Assembly: GCA_903884945.1 (NCBI GenBank)
Contig: CAISGR010000155.1
Span: forward strand, 30,397-94,396
DNA from: an uncultured bacterium
Lineage (GTDB): Bacteria > Pseudomonadota > Alphaproteobacteria > Sphingomonadales > Sphingomonadaceae
Direction: 5' to 3'
Length of the DNA stretch: 64,000 bases
Shown piece by piece: positions 55,846 to 64,000 of the stretch. Positions within the stretch are counted from its first letter, which is position 1. Each line of letters begins with the position of its first letter. The position numbers and the translations under genes are program-made. The notes beneath the pieces are model-generated. The model saw nothing but the letters and a program-made list of their open reading frames with translations. It made no database searches and had not been told where the DNA came from.

Positions 55846-56295
55846 ATGTTTCCGGTTCCCGCCCCGATGCGCGCTGCGCTCGATGCCGCAGCGCAGGCCG
55901 CCGCGGCGGGGGAAGTGCCCGTCGGCGCGGCCGTCGTCCTCGACGGACGGATCCTCGCCGTCGCGGCCAATGCGCCCCGCGCGCTGCACGATCCGACCGC
56001 GCATGCCGAAATGCTGGCGATTCGCGCCGCGGCCGAGGCGATCGGCGGCGACCGGCTCGCGCAATGTGATCTCTGGGTGACGCTGGAGCCCTGCGCGATG
56101 TGCGCGGGGGCGATCGCGCATGCCCGGATCGCCCGGCTCTATTACGGCGCAAGCGATCCGAAGGGTGGTGCGGTCGAGCACGGGCCGCGGCTGTTCGCGC
56201 AGCCGACGATCCATCACCGGCCCGAGCTTTATTCCGGGATCGGCGAGGGGGAGGCGGCCGCGCTGCTGCGCGATTTCTTCGCAGCGCGGCGCTGA
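55846..56295 (+). CDS. tadA: tRNA(adenine34) deaminase TadA
   Basis: Converts adenosine 34 of tRNA-Arg to inosine. The 149-residue zinc deaminase has the HAE motif (His53, Glu55) in TAHAEMLAIRAAAEA and the PCAMC cysteines (83 and 86) in LEPCAMCAGAIAHARI, plus the family's YYGASDPKGGAVEHG. ATG 55846 gives the typical N-terminal helix (APMRAALDAAAQAA). A cytosolic essential enzyme in most bacteria. Confidence 0.95.
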   Translation: MFPVPAPMRAALDAAAQAAAAGEVPVGAAVVLDGRILAVAANAPRALHDPTAHAEMLAIRAAAEAIGGDRLAQCDLWVTLEPCAMCAGAIAHARIARLYYGASDPKGGAVEHGPRLFAQPTIHHRPELYSGIGEGEAAALLRDFFAARR

Positions 56296-56319
56296 GGTTC
56301 CTGCCCGCCGGACGGGCGA

Positions 56320-56997
56320 TTAGCGCAGGTCGCTTTCCGGGATCGGCACGATCTTGATCTCGACCCGGCGATTCGCCGCGCGCCCCTGCTCGGTGTCGTT
56401 CGAGGCGATCGGCTGCGTCTCGCCGAAGCCGCGCGTCCCGATTCGCGCCGCCTGCACGCCGCGCGTCACCAGATAGTCGGCGACCGAGACCGCCCGGCGC
56501 TCGGACAGGTCCTGGTTATAGGCGTCGCTGCCGGTCGAATCGGTGTGGCCGTAGATGTCGACATAGGTCCGGTCATATTGGTGGAGGACCTGCCCGACCT
56601 GATCGAGCGTCCGCCGGAACTGGGGCTCCACCGCGGCGCTGTCATAGGCGAAGTTGATGCCCGAGGGGATGTTGAGGATCAGGTCGTTGCCCTGGCGGAT
56701 CACCCGCACGTCGGTGCCGGCGGTGCGGGCGCGCAGGTCGCGTTCCTGCTGGTCCATATAGGAGCCGATGCCGACCCCCGCGATGCCGCCGATCCCGGCC
56801 CCGACGATCTTCGCGGTCCGGTCGTCGCGGCCGCCGACCAGATCGCCGATCAGATAGCCGCCCAGCGCGCCGCCGATGCCGCCGATCGCGGTCTTGGACA
56901 GATGCCGCTCGCCGGTCACCGGATCAGTGGTGCAGGCAGTGGTCGCCAGCAGGGCTGCGAGGGTGGCGCCGCAAAGGATTCGGCTCGTAAAAGTCAC
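56320..56997 (-). CDS. OmpA-family lipoprotein with glycine zipper
   Basis: A 225-residue lipoprotein. The signal ends LLATTAC, giving the lipidated cysteine. The next part (KTAIGGIGGALGGYLIGDLV and KIVGAGIGGIAGVGIGS) is a glycine zipper. The C-terminal OmpA domain has FAYDSAAVEPQFRRTLDQVG, VDIYGHTDSTGSDAYNQDLS, RRAVSVADYLVTRGV and GFGETQPIASND, and should bind peptidoglycan. The GTG at 56997 has GGGAG upstream and gives a normal signal; ATG 57024 is an alternative. It anchors the outer membrane to the wall. Confidence 0.92.
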   Translation of the reverse strand: MTFTSRILCGATLAALLATTACTTDPVTGERHLSKTAIGGIGGALGGYLIGDLVGGRDDRTAKIVGAGIGGIAGVGIGSYMDQQERDLRARTAGTDVRVIRQGNDLILNIPSGINFAYDSAAVEPQFRRTLDQVGQVLHQYDRTYVDIYGHTDSTGSDAYNQDLSERRAVSVADYLVTRGVQAARIGTRGFGETQPIASNDTEQGRAANRRVEIKIVPIPESDLR

Positions 56998-57147
56998 GTC
57001 ATTCTCCCAATCGTTACGGCGCATGATCGCCGCGGATCGTCGGCTGAACCCGCTCGCCGCCCCGCTTGTTCCACATCCGATCCGACCATGGCGATACTTG
57101 GGCGGTTGTTATGTGCGCCGAAACGCGCCAAAGGAGGGGCAAGCGCC

Positions 57148-58470
57148 ATGGCACCGCTTTCCCCCTTCCCCTGGATCGACGTCGCGATCATCTTCGCGTT
57201 GATAATCCTGAACGGCGTGTTCGCGATGTCGGAGCTGGCTATCGTCTCGTCGCGCAAGGCGCGGCTCGAGGCGATGGCGCGGGCGAAGAAGCGCGGCGCA
57301 CGCACGGCGCTCGAACTCGCGGCCGATCCCGGCAAGATTCTCTCGACCACGCAGATCGGCATCACGCTGATCGGGATTCTCGCGGGCGCCTATTCCGGCG
57401 CGAGCCTGGGTGGCCCGGTCGCGGCACGGCTGCATTTTCTCGGCCTGTCGGAGGAAGTGACGCAGACGGTCGGCTTCGGCATCGTCATCGCCATCACCAC
57501 CTATGCCTCGCTGGTGATCGGCGAGCTCGTGCCCAAGCAGATCGCGCTCCGGGCGCCCGAGCCGATCGCCGCGATGATGGCGGGCCCCGTGCTGGCGCTG
57601 GCCTGGGGCACGGCGCCGGTCGTCTGGCTGCTCGATTCGTCGAGCGGGCTGCTGTTTCGCCTGATGGGCCTGAAGCGCGAGACCGAGGATCATGTGACGG
57701 CGGAGGAACTCCACCTGATCGTGGCCGAGGCAAGCAAGTCCGGCGTGATCGAGGAGCATGAGCGCTCGATCATCTCGGGCGTGGTCCGCCTCGCGGACCG
57801 GCCGGTGCGCGAGGTGATGACGCCGCGCACCGATGTCGAATGGATCGATGCGACGCTCGACGATGCCGGCATCCGCGCCGCGCTGATGGCGGCATCGCAC
57901 AGCCGCATGCCCGTGGCCGACGGATCGGTCGATGCGGTGATCGGCGTGGTCCAGGCGCGCGACATCGCGGTGGCGCTGTTCAAGGGCGATCCGCTCGATC
58001 TCAGGGTGCTGATGCGCCAGGCGCCGGTGGTGCTCGACCAGATCGACGCGATGGATGCGCTCGATGCGCTGCGCCAGGCCGAAGTGCCGATGGCGCTGAT
58101 CCATGACGAATATGGCCATTTCGAAGGAATCGTGACGCCGGCCGACCTGCTCGCGGCGATTGCCGGCGAGTTCGTCTCGGATGCCGATCCCGACGAGGCG
58201 CCCTCGGTGGTGGAGCGCGAGGATGGCTCGCTGCTCGTCGCCGGCCAGATGGCGGCCGATGCGCTGGCCGAGCGGCTCGGCATCGATCTGCCCGAGGACC
58301 GCGATTATGCGACTGTCGCCGGCCTGGCGCTCGCGGTGTTCCGCCACCTGCCCGGCGAGGGCGAGAGCTTTGTCGAGCAGGGCTGGAAATTCGAGGTGGT
58401 CGATCTCGACGGACGACGGATCGACAAGCTGCTGGTCAGCGAAGCGCGGAAGAAGAAGAAAGACGCATGA
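57148..58470 (+). CDS. HlyC/CorC-family protein (CNNM-CBS-CorC)
   Basis: A 440-residue inner-membrane protein: DUF21/CNNM transmembrane domain (about 8-200, FALIILNGVFAMSELAIVSS, ARTALELAADPGKILSTTQI), then a CBS-domain pair (REVMTPRTDVEWID through MALIHDEYGHFEGIVT). A C-terminal CorC/transporter-associated domain (YATVAGLALAVFRHLPGEGE) follows. Relatives take part in magnesium/cobalt efflux; some are misnamed hemolysins. ATG 57148 has AAGGAGGGG. The C-terminus is strongly basic (RKKKKDA). Confidence 0.93.
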   Translation: MAPLSPFPWIDVAIIFALIILNGVFAMSELAIVSSRKARLEAMARAKKRGARTALELAADPGKILSTTQIGITLIGILAGAYSGASLGGPVAARLHFLGLSEEVTQTVGFGIVIAITTYASLVIGELVPKQIALRAPEPIAAMMAGPVLALAWGTAPVVWLLDSSSGLLFRLMGLKRETEDHVTAEELHLIVAEASKSGVIEEHERSIISGVVRLADRPVREVMTPRTDVEWIDATLDDAGIRAALMAASHSRMPVADGSVDAVIGVVQARDIAVALFKGDPLDLRVLMRQAPVVLDQIDAMDALDALRQAEVPMALIHDEYGHFEGIVTPADLLAAIAGEFVSDADPDEAPSVVEREDGSLLVAGQMAADALAERLGIDLPEDRDYATVAGLALAVFRHLPGEGESFVEQGWKFEVVDLDGRRIDKLLVSEARKKKKDA

Positions 58471-58558
58471 CCGGTAGCGCGTTCATCACGATGGTTACCG
58501 TCCCCCTACGTAAATAAACCGAATTGCTGCCGGGTGGTCCGGCCCGGACAACCCCGTC

Positions 58559-61003
58559 ATGGAACGCGATGAAGCGAGGGGGTGGCGGTCGCTCCGATGG
58601 CTGCCGGGCCGGGGCGACGCGCGCGCCCTGATTCTGCTTGCGCTTGCCTGTTTCTGCTTCCGGCTGCTCGGCTATGCGCTGGGGGCGCTGGTGATCGGCT
58701 CCGGACCGCCGATCGCGCTGATCAGCGGAATCGCCATCGCCGGGCTGCTGCTCGGCGGAAAGCGGCTCTGGCCGGCCATTCCCGCGGGCGTGCTGCTGGC
58801 GACGCCCTTCACCTCGGCCGGCGATTCATGGCTGCGCTGGGCCGTCGGCGCCTGCGTGATCGCCGCGGCGGCCCTGGCGGGGGTGTTCACCATCCAGCGG
58901 CTGAGCGACGATCCAGTCCGATCGCCGCGGGCGGAAACGATGCTCGTCCTCGGCGTCGGATGCCTCGTCTCCGCCATCATCCTTGCCGTGGCCACGACCA
59001 GCGCCCTCGCGCTCGGCGGCACCCTGCCACGCGCGGCGTGGCTCGGCGCGACCTTCACCGGCGTCCTGCGCCACGGCGTGGGCGGCCTCATTACCCTTTC
59101 CCTCGTCCTGTCCTGGACACAGGCGCGTGACGATCGCTGGACCGCGTGGCGCGTCGGCGAGCTGTTGCTGCTGCTTGCCCTGAACGCGGCGGTGACCGGT
59201 GCCGTCTTCCTGACCGACCATCCGGGGCCGCTCGCCTGGGCGGTCGGCCCGCCATTGATCTGGTGCGCGCTCTCCTTCCGGCTGCGCGGGGCGACGCTGG
59301 CGCTCGCCATATCCGTGGCCATCGTCCTGCTCGGCACGGCGTCGGGGCTGGGGCCCTTTGCCGCCTATTCAATCGACCCGATGACGGATCTGCAATTGTT
59401 CGTCGCGGTCGGTGCCGGCACGGTGTTGCTGGTGGGCGCGCTGTCGCACGAGCGCCAGAGCGAGGCAGGCCTCCGCCGCGCGGCCAATCTCGCCCAAGCC
59501 GCGGCGGAGGAGGCCGAGGCGCGGTATCGCGCGATCTTCGACCAGGCCGCGGTGGGGGTCGTCCGCTGGTCGCCCGAAATGCGATTCGAGGCGATCAACG
59601 ATCGTGCCTGCGAGATCCTCGGCATATCGCGCGCCCGCATCGCGGACATCGACTGGTCGGCGCTGCTGGGCCGCAGGGCCGTCGCTGTCCATGCCCGCGC
59701 GATGGCGGAGATGCTGACCGGGGCGCGGCGGGAGATCGGTGGCGAGGCCCGGATCAGGCGGAGCGACGGCACCGTCATCTGGATCGCCGGTTCGATCGGG
59801 CTCGTCCGGAACGCCCGCGGTGAACCGGTCTGCTTCGTCGGCATGCATGCCGATATCACCGGCCGCAAGCTGGCCGAACAGGCGCTCCAGGAGGCGACGG
59901 CGCGCCTCAGCCTCGCCCAATCGGCGGCGGGCGCGGGCAGCTGGGAGATCGATCTGGAAAGCGGCGTCACCGTGCATACGGCGGAAAGCGCCCGGCTGTT
60001 CGACCTGCCGATCACGCCGGATCTGCGCTATACGGTCAATCACCTGACCGATCGCATCGACTCCGAAAATGCCGAGATCCTGCGGTCCGCGGTGCGCCAG
60101 GCAGTCGCGACCGGGGGCCGCGCCGAGGCCACGGGGAGCATTCGCCTGCGCGACGGGAGCGAGCGGTGGCTGCGCAGTGTCGGCCAGTATAACGATCGGG
60201 GCCCGCGACCGCGCCTGCTCGGCATGACCATGGACGTCACCGCGATCATCGAGGCCCAGCGCGAGGCGCAGTCCGCGCAGAAGCGGCTGATGGCGCTGTC
60301 GCGGTTGAGCGCGGTCGGTGCCATGGCCTCCACCCTGGCGCATGAGCTCAACCAGCCGCTCACGGCCATCTCCAATTATTCAGCGGTAGGCGCGCACCTG
60401 CTGGCGGGGTCGCCGGATCCGGCGGGAGAGCGGCTGGGCGAGCTGTTCGCCCAGCTCGGCGCGGAAAGCCTGCGTGCGGGCCGGATCATTCGCCGGATGC
60501 GCGACTTCGCCGTCAGCGGCGAAGTCGCGTGCGAATTCGAAAACCTGCCATCCATCATCGATTCGACCTGCTCGAGCCTGCGCGAGAAGCTGATTGCCGA
60601 GGATGTCGAGATCGAGCTCGATCTGGACGACGCTGCCGAGGACGTGTTCGTCGACCGGACGCAGATCGAGCAGGTCATCACCAACCTGGTTTCCAACGGC
60701 ATCGAGGCGACGAGCGGCCGGCCTTCCCGGCGGGTGTCGGTCATCACGCGCGTCGATGGCGATTTCGCGCGAATCCAGGTCATCGACAATGGCTGCGGGC
60801 TGTCTCCGGAGCTGATCGCCAATCTCTTCGAGCCGTTCCGCACGACCAAGACGACGGGCACGGGCCTTGGCCTGGCACTGTGCCGGACGATCGTGGAAGC
60901 ACATGGCGGGCTGCTCTGGGCGGAGCCCGTGGCGAGCGGGGGGGCGATGTTCACCCTGACGGTCCCCATGCACGACGGCTCGGCGCAGACCAGTCGATAT
61001 TGA
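58559..61003 (+). CDS. MASE1-like membrane sensor histidine kinase with PAS domains
   Basis: An 814-residue inner-membrane kinase. About eight N-terminal hydrophobic segments (20-300) form a MASE1-like sensor; two PAS domains follow (about 320-440, ending VCFVGMHADITGRKLAEQAL, and about 450-565). A FixL-type kinase core has His595 in STLAHELNQPLTAISNY. ATPase boxes: N (VITNLVSNGIEATSG), G1 (IDNGCGLS), F (FEPFRTTK) and G2 (GTGLGLALCRTIVEAHGG). No heme-type PAS histidine pattern was identified, so it need not be an oxygen sensor. Its partner receiver lies just downstream. Confidence 0.92.
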   Translation: MERDEARGWRSLRWLPGRGDARALILLALACFCFRLLGYALGALVIGSGPPIALISGIAIAGLLLGGKRLWPAIPAGVLLATPFTSAGDSWLRWAVGACVIAAAALAGVFTIQRLSDDPVRSPRAETMLVLGVGCLVSAIILAVATTSALALGGTLPRAAWLGATFTGVLRHGVGGLITLSLVLSWTQARDDRWTAWRVGELLLLLALNAAVTGAVFLTDHPGPLAWAVGPPLIWCALSFRLRGATLALAISVAIVLLGTASGLGPFAAYSIDPMTDLQLFVAVGAGTVLLVGALSHERQSEAGLRRAANLAQAAAEEAEARYRAIFDQAAVGVVRWSPEMRFEAINDRACEILGISRARIADIDWSALLGRRAVAVHARAMAEMLTGARREIGGEARIRRSDGTVIWIAGSIGLVRNARGEPVCFVGMHADITGRKLAEQALQEATARLSLAQSAAGAGSWEIDLESGVTVHTAESARLFDLPITPDLRYTVNHLTDRIDSENAEILRSAVRQAVATGGRAEATGSIRLRDGSERWLRSVGQYNDRGPRPRLLGMTMDVTAIIEAQREAQSAQKRLMALSRLSAVGAMASTLAHELNQPLTAISNYSAVGAHLLAGSPDPAGERLGELFAQLGAESLRAGRIIRRMRDFAVSGEVACEFENLPSIIDSTCSSLREKLIAEDVEIELDLDDAAEDVFVDRTQIEQVITNLVSNGIEATSGRPSRRVSVITRVDGDFARIQVIDNGCGLSPELIANLFEPFRTTKTTGTGLGLALCRTIVEAHGGLLWAEPVASGGAMFTLTVPMHDGSAQTSRY

Positions 61004-61066
61004 CCAGGGGCGAATTCAGGGGGAAGCTGGACAGGGATTTCAATGACGTAAGGCCGGGGTGCTTTC

Positions 61067-61450
61067 GTGGGATCGATTTATATCGTCGATGACGATCCGG
61101 GCGCGCGCGAATCCCTGTGCCAGCTGCTGTCGGTGTTTCCGATCCATGAGGTGAAGACTTTCTCCTCGGGCATAGCGTTTGCGGAGTCGGCCGCCGGGCT
61201 GCCGCCCGGCGTCGTCCTGCTGGATCATCATATGCCGAAATTGACCGGGCTCGAGCTTCTCCAGATGCGGCAGGTGCACGACAGGCACGTCACGATCGTG
61301 ATCACGGGCATGGGCAATCCGGCGATGGCGGCGACCGCGAAGCAGCGCGGCGCGTTCGACTTCATCGAGAAGCCCTACCCGCCGGGCCAGCTCCTGGACG
61401 CGATTGCCCGCGCCATGGCTCGCCTCGATGGCGACAAGGCCGACGGGTAG
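61067..61450 (+). CDS. Stand-alone response-regulator receiver protein
   Basis: A 127-residue CheY-like receiver with Asp9/Asp10 in YIVDDDPGARESLCQL, the phosphoacceptor Asp53 in VVLLDHHMPKLTGLELL, Thr80 (VIVITGMG) and Lys102 (EKPYPP). FixJ-type features are clear, yet it ends right after the receiver with no LuxR helix-turn-helix. The start is GTG 61067, preceded by a G-rich stretch. It is 63 bp after the FixL-like kinase and surely its partner. Output must go through another protein. Confidence 0.9.
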   Translation: MGSIYIVDDDPGARESLCQLLSVFPIHEVKTFSSGIAFAESAAGLPPGVVLLDHHMPKLTGLELLQMRQVHDRHVTIVITGMGNPAMAATAKQRGAFDFIEKPYPPGQLLDAIARAMARLDGDKADG

Positions 61451-61479
61451 CGTGGAAATCTGCCGCGGCCGCCGCCGTC

Positions 61480-62049
61480 CTATCCGCCCAGCTTCCCGAA
61501 CGCCGCCTCATAGGCGGCCGTGTCGCCCGCGCTGAGCAGCTTCGCCTGCTCGATCCAGCGATCGCGCGCCATCCGGCCCTTGAAGGTGCCGAGCCGGGCA
61601 TCCAGCGCCGCCGCCTCGTCGGGGCCCAGGGCGGCGATCTGGTCGATCCGGCTATAGCCCAGTTCGGCAAGCGTGGCGGCGAGCCTGGGGCCGAGCCCCT
61701 TCAGCCGGGTAAGGTCCGCGGAGGCCTCGGCTGCGGGTGCCGCCGGGCTGGCCGGAACATCAGCCGCGATCGAGGCTGGCGTCGCATCGAGCGGCGCTGC
61801 CGCGGCGATGGGCTCGTTGGCAATGGGCGGTTCGGCGGCCGGTGATTCGTCCGCCAGTGCTTCGTCGGTGACCGACCTGGCGGGCACGGCGCCGGCCGGC
61901 GACGCGCCCTGCTCGGCCGCATCGCGGCTCGCCGCCACCATCCGCGCTGCCGTGCCGCGGTCACGCCGGAGCTTCATGCCCCAGACGATGCCGAAGATCA
62001 CCACGATCGCGAGCAGCGCGATCAGGATGAGGGGGGTGGTGATGGTCAT
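61480..62049 (-). CDS. Membrane-anchored helix-hairpin-helix protein
   Basis: A 189-residue protein: one N-terminal membrane helix (LILIALLAIVVIFGIVWGM), a basic stop-transfer (KLRRDRG), an Ala/Pro/Glu-rich linker (about 45-115) and a C-terminal helix-hairpin-helix-like domain. The latter shows LKGLGPRLAATLAELGYSRI, DQIAALGPDEAAALDARLG and RWIEQAKLL. Such domains resemble DNA-binding or NADH-quinone-oxidoreductase-associated 'predicted flap endonuclease-like' proteins. Function unknown. It converges with the receiver gene. Confidence 0.75.
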   Translation of the reverse strand: MTITTPLILIALLAIVVIFGIVWGMKLRRDRGTAARMVAASRDAAEQGASPAGAVPARSVTDEALADESPAAEPPIANEPIAAAAPLDATPASIAADVPASPAAPAAEASADLTRLKGLGPRLAATLAELGYSRIDQIAALGPDEAAALDARLGTFKGRMARDRWIEQAKLLSAGDTAAYEAAFGKLGG

Positions 62050-62113
62050 GCGCTGACTCCATGGGTTGCCGGATCGCCTTACCGCAGGACGGCCCGGCTA
62101 CGCCACCGCGCCG

Positions 62114-63379
62114 TCAGGCGCGCTGGCGTGCGATCTCGCGCCAGCCGATATCGCGGCGGCAGAACCCGCTCGGGAAATCCACCGCGTCGACGGCGCGATA
62201 GGCGGCCGCCTGGGCATCGCCGATATCGGGCGCCATGGCGGTGACCGCCAGGACGCGCCCGCCCGACGCGACCAGCCTCGCCCCGTCGAGGCGCGTGCCC
62301 GCCTGGAAGACCCTCGCACCCGTCGCCTCGGCGGCGGCGATGCCCGCGATGGGACCGCCCGTCTCGGGCGTGCCGGGATAGCCGCGGGCGGCCATCACCA
62401 CCGTCAACGCCGTCTCGGGCGAGAAGCGGGCCGGGCCATGCCGGGCGAGCCGCCCCTCGGCGACGTCGAGCAGCAGATCGAGCAGGTCCTCGTCGAGCCG
62501 CATCATCAGCACCTGGCACTCGGGATCGCCGAAGCGCGCATTATATTCGATCAGCCTGGGCCCGGTGGCGGTCAGCATCAGCCCGGCATAGAGCACGCCC
62601 GAAAAGGGCATGCCTGTCGCCTTCATCGCTGCGACGGTGGGAAGGATGATCTCCTCGATCGCCTGCTGCTCCAGTGCCGCGGTCAGCACCGGGGCCGGGC
62701 TATAGGCGCCCATGCCGCCGGTATTGGGCCCGGTATCGCCGTCGCCGACGCGCTTGTGATCCTGTGCCGAGCCGAAGGGCAGGATCGCCTCGCCATCGGT
62801 CAGCACGAACAGGCTGGCTTCCTCCCCCTCGAGGAATTCCTCGATCACCGCCTCGGCGCCGCGCACCGCGAACAGGTCGGCGATCGCTGCCTCGGCCTCG
62901 GCCCGTGTCGTCGCGATCGTCACGCCCTTGCCCGCCGCAAGGCCATCCGCCTTGACCACGACGGGCAGGCCGAAATCGCCGAGCGCGGCCAGGGCGCCGT
63001 CGCGCGAGGTGACGCGGGCATAGCCGGCGGTCGGGATCCTGGCCCGCTTGCACAGGTCCTTGGTGAAACCCTTCGACCCTTCGAGCTGCGCTGCGGCCTT
63101 GTTCGGCCCGAACACGGCAATGCCCATCATCCGGATATTGTCGGCCAGGCCATCGACCAGCGGGGCCTCCGGCCCGATCACGACCAGGCCGATCGAGTGA
63201 CGGTGGCAGAAATCGATCACCGACCGATGATCGGCAGGATCGAGCGACGCCAGTTCGGCATGCTCGGCGATTCCCGGATTTCCGGGCGCCGCATAGAGTT
63301 TCGTGAGGCGCGGCGATTGCGCCAGACGCCACGCGAGCGCATGTTCACGGCCCCCGGAGCCGATCAGCAGGACATTCAT
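62114..63379 (-). CDS. purD: Phosphoribosylamine-glycine ligase PurD
   Basis: Second step of purine synthesis: joins glycine and phosphoribosylamine with ATP (ATP-grasp fold). The 421-residue protein starts [20 protein letters not shown] and has [20 protein letters not shown], the ATP-grasp [34 protein letters not shown] and [23 protein letters not shown] 63379 is the conserved start. Its start codon overlaps that of xseA on the other strand, so the first bases of the two genes share a CATG. AAGGGG upstream is its ribosome-binding site. Confidence 0.96.
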   Translation of the reverse strand: MNVLLIGSGGREHALAWRLAQSPRLTKLYAAPGNPGIAEHAELASLDPADHRSVIDFCHRHSIGLVVIGPEAPLVDGLADNIRMMGIAVFGPNKAAAQLEGSKGFTKDLCKRARIPTAGYARVTSRDGALAALGDFGLPVVVKADGLAAGKGVTIATTRAEAEAAIADLFAVRGAEAVIEEFLEGEEASLFVLTDGEAILPFGSAQDHKRVGDGDTGPNTGGMGAYSPAPVLTAALEQQAIEEIILPTVAAMKATGMPFSGVLYAGLMLTATGPRLIEYNARFGDPECQVLMMRLDEDLLDLLLDVAEGRLARHGPARFSPETALTVVMAARGYPGTPETGGPIAGIAAAEATGARVFQAGTRLDGARLVASGGRVLAVTAMAPDIGDAQAAAYRAVDAVDFPSGFCRRDIGWREIARQRA

Positions 63380-64000
63380 GGCCGACCCCTTTTTCGACAA
63401 TAACGCGCGGCTGGTAGCCGAGCCGGTGCCCGGCGACAACGCTGCGCCGGTCAGTGTCGGCGAACTCGCCATGAAACTGAAGCGCGTGGTGGAGGGCGAG
63501 TTCGGCCATGTCCGGCTGCGCGGCGAGATTTCGGGCTACAAGCGCGTCGCCTCGGGCCATGCCTATCTCAGCCTGAAGGACGACAGCGCGGTGATCGACG
63601 GCGTGATCTGGAAGGGCCAGGTAGCGCTGATCCCGTTCCAGCCGCAGAACGGGATCGAGGTGATCGCGACCGGCAAGGTCACCACCTATCCCGGCCGCTC
63701 CAAATACCAGATCGTGATCGAGCGGATGGAGCTGGCGGGCGAGGGTGCGCTGATGGCGCTGCTCGAGAAGCTGAAGGCGAGCCTCGCGGCCGAGGGGCTG
63801 TTCGACAATCGCCGCAAGAAGATGCTGCCCTATCTGCCGCTGGTGATCGGCGTGATCACCTCGCCGACCGGGGCGGTGATCCGCGACATCATCCACCGGA
63901 TCGAGGACCGTTGCCCGACCCGGGTGGTCGTCTGGCCGGTCAAGGTGCAGGGCGATGGCGCCGCGGCCGAGGTGGCGGCCGCGCTGCGCGGGTTCGATGC
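63378..64000 (+). CDS. xseA: Exodeoxyribonuclease VII large subunit XseA (3' end outside window)
   Basis: Catalytic subunit of a single-strand-specific nuclease. The first about 207 residues are visible: a short N-terminus ([16 protein letters not shown]), the OB-fold DNA-binding domain ([59 protein letters not shown]), then [20 protein letters not shown]. The start of the nuclease domain, [18 protein letters not shown], follows. ATG 63378 has AGGA upstream inside the purD coding sequence. The gene runs out of the window in frame. The two starts are head to head with no intergenic DNA. Confidence 0.95.
   Translation, partial: MADPFFDNNARLVAEPVPGDNAAPVSVGELAMKLKRVVEGEFGHVRLRGEISGYKRVASGHAYLSLKDDSAVIDGVIWKGQVALIPFQPQNGIEVIATGKVTTYPGRSKYQIVIERMELAGEGALMALLEKLKASLAAEGLFDNRRKKMLPYLPLVIGVITSPTGAVIRDIIHRIEDRCPTRVVVWPVKVQGDGAAAEVAAALRGFD

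Overview
The window reads as chromosomal DNA of a sphingomonad (Alphaproteobacteria, Sphingomonadales, probably Sphingomonas or a close relative). Reasons: uniformly high GC, near-continuous coding with short gaps and many 4-bp ATGA/GTGA overlaps, a TonB-dependent receptor with an N-terminal STN domain, a single bifunctional RelA/SpoT (RSH) enzyme, alphaproteobacterial-type ClpS, L28, MurA and PHA genes, and several small secreted glycine-zipper/OmpA proteins. I see no rRNA, tRNA, CRISPR array, complete prophage or insertion sequence. Most of the window is ordinary core and housekeeping DNA. The accessory-looking parts are 20.4-22.5 kb, 23.4-24.5 kb and the gap at 43.9-44.3 kb.

Layout. 1-11.5 kb: the start of a TonB receptor, a CoA-transferase, two VTT/DedA-like membrane proteins, an SDR dehydrogenase divergent from an HxlR regulator, a 2-oxoglutarate oxygenase-like protein, a LysR regulator with a quinone reductase, a nucleoside (CNT) transporter and a YhhQ-type transporter. 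11.5-15.2 kb: argB followed by a coupled block yggT-yggU-folD-secreted protein-marC. 15.3-19.6 kb: a small glycosylation-type cluster (GT-C-like membrane protein, GtrA, methyltransferase, GT2 polyprenyl-phosphate glycosyltransferase). 19.9-24.5 kb: secreted proteins, an unrecognised gene pair, a gap with a diverged duplicated segment, and an orphan phage terminase small-subunit-like gene next to a palindromic repeat that recurs near 44.1 kb. 24.6-29.6 kb: rsh, a second HxlR regulator, a thioesterase and alaC. 29.7-33 kb: phaC, phaP and clpS. 33-37.5 kb: a Crp/Fnr regulator, murA, a methyltransferase and ndh. 37.6-42.6 kb: a five-gene efflux operon (MarR, FUSC, DUF1656, HlyD, outer-membrane factor). 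42.6-47.5 kb: a trans-sulfuration-type PLP enzyme and the operon lgt-methyltransferase-GNAT-pgeF. 47.6-53.3 kb: an acyl-CoA synthetase, a molybdenum hydroxylase large subunit, hemH and phaB. 53.4-64 kb: glycine-zipper/OmpA envelope proteins, rpmB, tadA, a CorC-type protein, a membrane PAS histidine kinase with a receiver-only partner, a helix-hairpin-helix protein, and purD and xseA arranged head to head.

Functional themes. Polyhydroxyalkanoate metabolism is split over the window: phaC and phaP are adjacent, phaB lies 20 kb away and phaA is absent. Several regulators sit beside a clear palindrome that probably acts as their operator (HxlR at 5.0 kb, LysR at 7.4 and 9.4 kb, HxlR at 27.1 kb, MarR at 37.55 kb). 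The observations I rate most worth checking are: the duplicated GAAATGTCAG palindrome; the symmetric divergent promoter and leaderless-looking start at 5.0 kb; the missing canonical start of the lgt-linked methyltransferase; the internal start inside phaP; the fused start codons of purD and xseA; and the receiver-only partner of a FixL-like kinase. I did not find a convincing novel multi-gene system. All family assignments come from reading motifs, not from database searches.
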